This document shows, one piece after another, positions 61,211-64,000 of a stretch of DNA of 64,000 nucleotides. The stretch comes from Thermaerobacter subterraneus DSM 13965 (lineage in GTDB: Bacteria; Bacillota; Sulfobacillia; Thermaerobacterales; Thermaerobacteraceae). The position numbers and the translations under genes are program-made. The DNA lies in contig NZ_JH976535.1 of assembly GCF_000183545.2 (NCBI RefSeq), forward strand, positions 1,169,890-1,233,889. The letters are read 5' to 3'. Position 1 is the stretch's first letter. Each line of letters begins with the position of its first letter. The notes under the pieces are model-generated. The model ran no database searches. It saw only the letters and a list, made by a program, of their open reading frames with translations, and had not been told where the DNA came from.

Positions 61211-61705
61211 ATGGCTAGCCTTGTAAGAGGCTACGTGAGAGGACCGTTCTCGCGGTACCATTGCTGCCTTGCACTCGCCCTCGTGCTCGCGGCAGCACTG
61301 CTTGCAGCGTGTTCGGACGCGACGACGCCCTCCACCAGCGGCCTTATCGCGCGACCGGCTGAGAATCAGTGGCCCGAGGCCTTCTGGCAGGCCTCGCCGG
61401 ACGTGCAGGAAGCGTACCGCTTCGCGGTGACAAACCCGCGCGTACTTGAGTACATGCCCTGTTATTGTGGTTGCGGAAACCAGGGCCACACCTCCAACAA
61501 GGACTGCTACATCGACGAGGTTCGCCCCGACGGCTCGGTGGTGCTCGACCCGATGGGCTTTGGCTGAGGGGTTTGCGTCGGCATCGCGCGTGACGCGATG
61601 AAGCTGCACGGTAAGGGGAAATCCCTTCGCGAGATTCGCTCCTATATCGATGAGAAATATGGCCAGTTCGGACCGGGGACCCGCACCCCCCTCCCGCCCC
61701 TGTAG
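61211..61705 (+). CDS. PCYCGC-motif lipoprotein, candidate selenoprotein (in-frame UGA at 61565)
   Basis: A secreted lipoprotein (lipobox LLAAC) with the family motif MPCYCGCGNQGHTSNKDC. Translation reaches DPMGFG and meets TGA at 61565-61567. Beyond it, the same frame continues GVCVGIARDAMKLHGKGKSL and REIRSYIDEKYGQFGPG to a TAG at 61703, which is the normal family C-terminus. In relatives the UGA position is the first Cys of CGVC. Hence UGA may encode selenocysteine in a U-G-V-C redox motif; a SECIS-like hairpin follows. Otherwise it is a nonsense mutation truncating the protein after 118 residues. The ATG at 61211 follows GGGAGGTAA. The family often occurs with YtkA-like proteins, as here. 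Confidence 0.75.
61582..61600 (+). promoter_or_regulatory. SECIS-like hairpin downstream of the in-frame UGA
   Basis: CATCGCG-CGTGA-CGCGATG is a perfect 7-bp stem with a five-base loop containing GU. The loop begins 22 bases after the UGA, within the 16-37 base window of bacterial SECIS elements. Confidence 0.5.
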
Positions 61706-61813
61706 GCAGCGGGGGTAAACTTCAGCCCGCTACGACAATGGGGTGTGACGGGATCGCTTGCCGAGGTGAACCCGGTTCCCAACCCCATATTTAACCGCCG
61801 GCTCCCTGCACGA

Positions 61814-61848
61814 GGCCCCGCGAAGACCCGGGGCCCTTTCCATTTTTG
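61814..61848 (+). terminator. Probable terminator before cydA
   Basis: GGCCCCG and CGGGGCC with an 8-base loop are followed by CTTTCCATTTTT. It lies in the 355-bp gap between the PCYCGC gene and cydA; the rest of that gap contains no supported gene, and the cydAB promoter should be between 61850 and 62040. Confidence 0.55.
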
Positions 61849-62060
61849 CCTCTGGCAGCGCTCCGGAGGAACCCGTGTCCTGCCCAGATCCCGGCAGCGA
61901 TTAGGGAGGACAACCGGGCTCAGGCCCGACGACCCGTACCGCACGCATCCAGTGTGTGCCTGACGGCCACCGGGACACTCGCGTGCCATTCCGGGGACAT
62001 GACCGATGGCATGAGAGAACGTGGAGCGCCCAAGATGGCAGGGGAAGGGGGCGACCGCGC

Positions 62061-63449
62061 GTGGACTCGCTGCTCGCAGCCCGGCTGCAGATGGCCATCT
62101 CGCTGGGTTTTCACATGGTCTTCGCCGCGCTGGCGGTGGGCATGCCCTTGCTCATGTTGCTAGCCGAGGGGCTGTACCTGCGCCGGCGAGACCCGCGCTA
62201 TCTGGAACTGGCCCGCACCTGGTCCAAGGTGACCGCCATTACCTTCGCCATCGGCGCGGTCAGCGGCACGGCCTTGTCGTTCGAGCTCGGGCTGCTGTGG
62301 CCGCGGTTCATGGAGGTGGCGGGGCCGGCCACGGGGCCCGCTTTCACCCTTGAGGGATTCGCGTTCTTCACAGAGGCGATCTTCCTGGGGCTGTACCTCT
62401 ACGGGTGGGAGCGTCTCTCACCCGTGGCCCACTGGCTGACGGGCATCCCCGTGGCCATCAGCAGCGCCGCTTCCAGCGTGCTGGTTACGGCGGCCGACGC
62501 TTGGATGCAGAATCCCGTCGGGGCGGAGACGCTTGTGGCCAACCCCGAGGCCTTCGACCCCATCGCCGCGCTGTTCCGAAATCCCGCCTGGCCGGTCATG
62601 GCCGTGCACTCCACGCTCGCCACGTATGCGGCCACCGCCTTCGCTGTGGCCGCCGTCTACGCCTGGGCGGCGCTGCGCGGCCACCGGGACGAGATGCGGC
62701 GCAGCGCCCTGCGCATGGCCGTGGCCATGGCCACCATCAGCGCGCTGCTGATGCCGGTGACGGGCCACACCAGCGCCCAGTTCGTGGCCGGCAACCAGCC
62801 GGTCAAGCTGGCGGCAATGGAGGCCCAGTTCAAGACCGAGCGTGCCGCCCCCCTGCGCCTGGGCGGCCTCCCCGATCCCGAGGCACAAACCGTCCGCTAT
62901 GCCATCGAGGTCCCGGGAATGTTAAGCTGGCTGGCCTTTGGCGACACATCGGCCGAGGTCCCGGGACTGGACCGGGTGCCCCGGGATCAATGGCCCAACG
63001 TGCCGGTGACTCACATCGCCTTTCAAATCATGGTCATCGCCGGCATCCTGATGGTGCTGGTCGTCGCCTGGTACTGGTCTGCCTCCTGGCGCCGGCGCGG
63101 CCGTGTGCTGTATGACCGCCGCCTGCTGTGGGGTCTTGTGGCCGCCGGTCCCCTCGGCTTTATCGCCCTCGAGGCCGGGTGGGTCGTCACCGAGGTCGGT
63201 CGGCAGCCGTGGATCATCCGAGGCGTCATGCGGACCAGCGAGGCGGTGACACCTGCGCCCGGCGTGGTAGGCACGCTAGTCGCCTTCACCCTTCTGTACG
63301 TGCTCCTCAGCGTGACGCTGATCTGGCTCTTGCGCCGCATCGGCCACGGTGCGGGGACGGCCCGGGGCGCGACCGCCGCAGCGCCGGGCAATGGCACGCC
63401 GGTGAGGAGCACTCCCGCAGGGGCCGGTCCCGCGGGCGGCTCCTCCTGA
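62061..63449 (+). CDS. cydA: Cytochrome bd-type quinol oxidase subunit I
   Basis: A 462-residue membrane subunit carrying the haems of a bd-type quinol oxidase. Seen are the N-terminal LLAARLQMAISLGFHMVFAA (haem-ligand His), AVHSTLATYAATAF, the quinol-loop start MPVTGHTSAQFVAGNQPVKL, and GWVVTEVGRQPWIIRGVMRT. The Q-loop is short, as in CIO/Firmicute enzymes. The GTG at 62061 lies after GGGGAAGGGGGCG. It reduces oxygen to water with quinol, giving protection at low oxygen. cydB follows 78 bp later. Confidence 0.93.
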   Translation: MDSLLAARLQMAISLGFHMVFAALAVGMPLLMLLAEGLYLRRRDPRYLELARTWSKVTAITFAIGAVSGTALSFELGLLWPRFMEVAGPATGPAFTLEGFAFFTEAIFLGLYLYGWERLSPVAHWLTGIPVAISSAASSVLVTAADAWMQNPVGAETLVANPEAFDPIAALFRNPAWPVMAVHSTLATYAATAFAVAAVYAWAALRGHRDEMRRSALRMAVAMATISALLMPVTGHTSAQFVAGNQPVKLAAMEAQFKTERAAPLRLGGLPDPEAQTVRYAIEVPGMLSWLAFGDTSAEVPGLDRVPRDQWPNVPVTHIAFQIMVIAGILMVLVVAWYWSASWRRRGRVLYDRRLLWGLVAAGPLGFIALEAGWVVTEVGRQPWIIRGVMRTSEAVTPAPGVVGTLVAFTLLYVLLSVTLIWLLRRIGHGAGTARGATAAAPGNGTPVRSTPAGAGPAGGSS

Positions 63450-63527
63450 CGGGGCAGACAGGACCTGGTCCCCGGCTGGCCGGGGGCTGGCGCCCCCCGC
63501 TCCGAGCCCGGTACGGAGGTGAGCCTC

Positions 63528-64000
63528 ATGAGTCCTGCCGCACCCGTCGACCCGGGTACCCCGGAAACGGTCATTGCCGTGGTAATGATGGCCGCGCTAA
63601 CCGCCTACGCCGTCCTCGGCGGGGCGGACTTCGGCGGCGGCGTCTGGGACCTGCTGGCGCGCGGGCCGCGGGCCGAGGCACAGCGGCTCGCCATCGCCCG
63701 CGCCATGGGACCGGTCTGGGAGGCCAACCATGTCTGGCTGATCTTCGTCATCGTGCTGCTGTTCACGGCCTTCCCGCAAGCCTTTAGCGCCCTCAGCATT
63801 GCCTTGTTCCTCCCCTTTCACCTGGTGCTGGCGGGCATCGTGCTGCGCGGGGCCGCCTTTGTCTTCCGCGCCCCGGGCGCCGCGGCGGCGGGGCCCCAGC
63901 GGGCCTGGACCAGCACGTTCGGAGCGGCGAGCACCATCACGCCCTTCTCCTCGGCACCAGCCTGGCGGCCATCTCTTCCGGCGGCATCCGCGTCACGGGT
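63528..64000 (+). pseudogene. cydB: Cytochrome bd-type oxidase subunit II, 5' part, frameshifted (runs off window)
   Basis: The ATG at 63528 follows ACGGAGGTGAG. The N-terminus is typical CydB: AYAVLGGADFGGGVWDLLA, ARAMGPVWEANHVWLIFVIV and LFTAFPQAFSALS. At about 63945, after FGAASTITPF, the frame breaks; shifting by one base restores LLGTSLAAISSGGIRVTG to the window edge. The pattern equals loss of one C in CCCTTCTCC. Gene decay or a sequencing error are both possible; the rest is outside the window. Confidence 0.85.

Overview
The window looks like a chromosomal segment of a very GC-rich, probably thermophilic Firmicute close to Thermaerobacter (inference). Supporting signs are extreme GC, strong GGAGG-type ribosome binding sites, frequent GTG starts, Bacillus/Clostridium-type regulators (PucR, CadC) and lipoproteins, and many proteins carrying Gly/Ala/Pro/Arg-rich inserts around otherwise standard domains. 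No rRNA, tRNA, CRISPR array or prophage was seen.

Layout. 0-6 kb: end of a YHS-domain protein, a DUF2267 protein, a 2-oxoacid:ferredoxin oxidoreductase (korAB) and an MFS transporter. 6-11 kb: an AMP-forming acyl-CoA synthetase cut in two by a 1.8-kb TnpB element, then an enoyl-CoA hydratase. 11-33 kb: a nitrogen-salvage island. It holds a PucR regulator, a three-subunit molybdenum hydroxylase, cytosine deaminase and permease, the three oxamate carbamoyltransferase proteins (AllF, AllG, AllH), a nucleobase permease, a cyclase-family hydrolase, carbamate kinase, and a leaderless gamma-glutamyltranspeptidase-family enzyme that could be an oxamate amidohydrolase. A peptide-type ABC transporter (29-37 kb) with an IclR regulator is interleaved with it. 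38-41 kb: quinone oxidoreductase, a PaaI remnant and phenylacetate-CoA ligase. 41-49 kb: molybdenum cofactor genes (mobA, fdhD, a moeA-mobB fusion) serving an FdhF/YdeP-type molybdoenzyme, followed by a wrecked oxalate/formate-type transporter that carries a second TnpB relic. 49.5-51.4 kb: a group II intron placed directly after a terminator hairpin. 51.5-56 kb: metal homeostasis (Nramp transporter with a structured leader, CadC-type repressor, CadA ATPase). 56-64 kb: methyltransferase, membrane polyferredoxin with two small exported partners, a frameshifted MFS gene, a PCYCGC-type lipoprotein with an in-frame UGA, and cydAB (cydB frameshifted).

Working together: the 11-33 kb genes can be read as uptake and breakdown of purines, pyrimidines and ureides, in which oxalurate is split phosphorolytically to oxamate plus carbamoyl phosphate, carbamate kinase gains ATP, and oxamate may be hydrolysed to oxalate and ammonia. 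The Mo-cofactor block can supply both the molybdenum hydroxylase and the FdhF-like enzyme.

The most striking single item is the lipoprotein at 61211-61705. A UGA codon stands exactly where relatives have the first Cys of a CGVC motif, coding similarity continues beyond it, and a 7-bp hairpin with a GU-containing loop follows at bacterial SECIS distance. It is a candidate selenoprotein. The caution is that nearby genes carry single-base frameshifts that could be sequencing errors.
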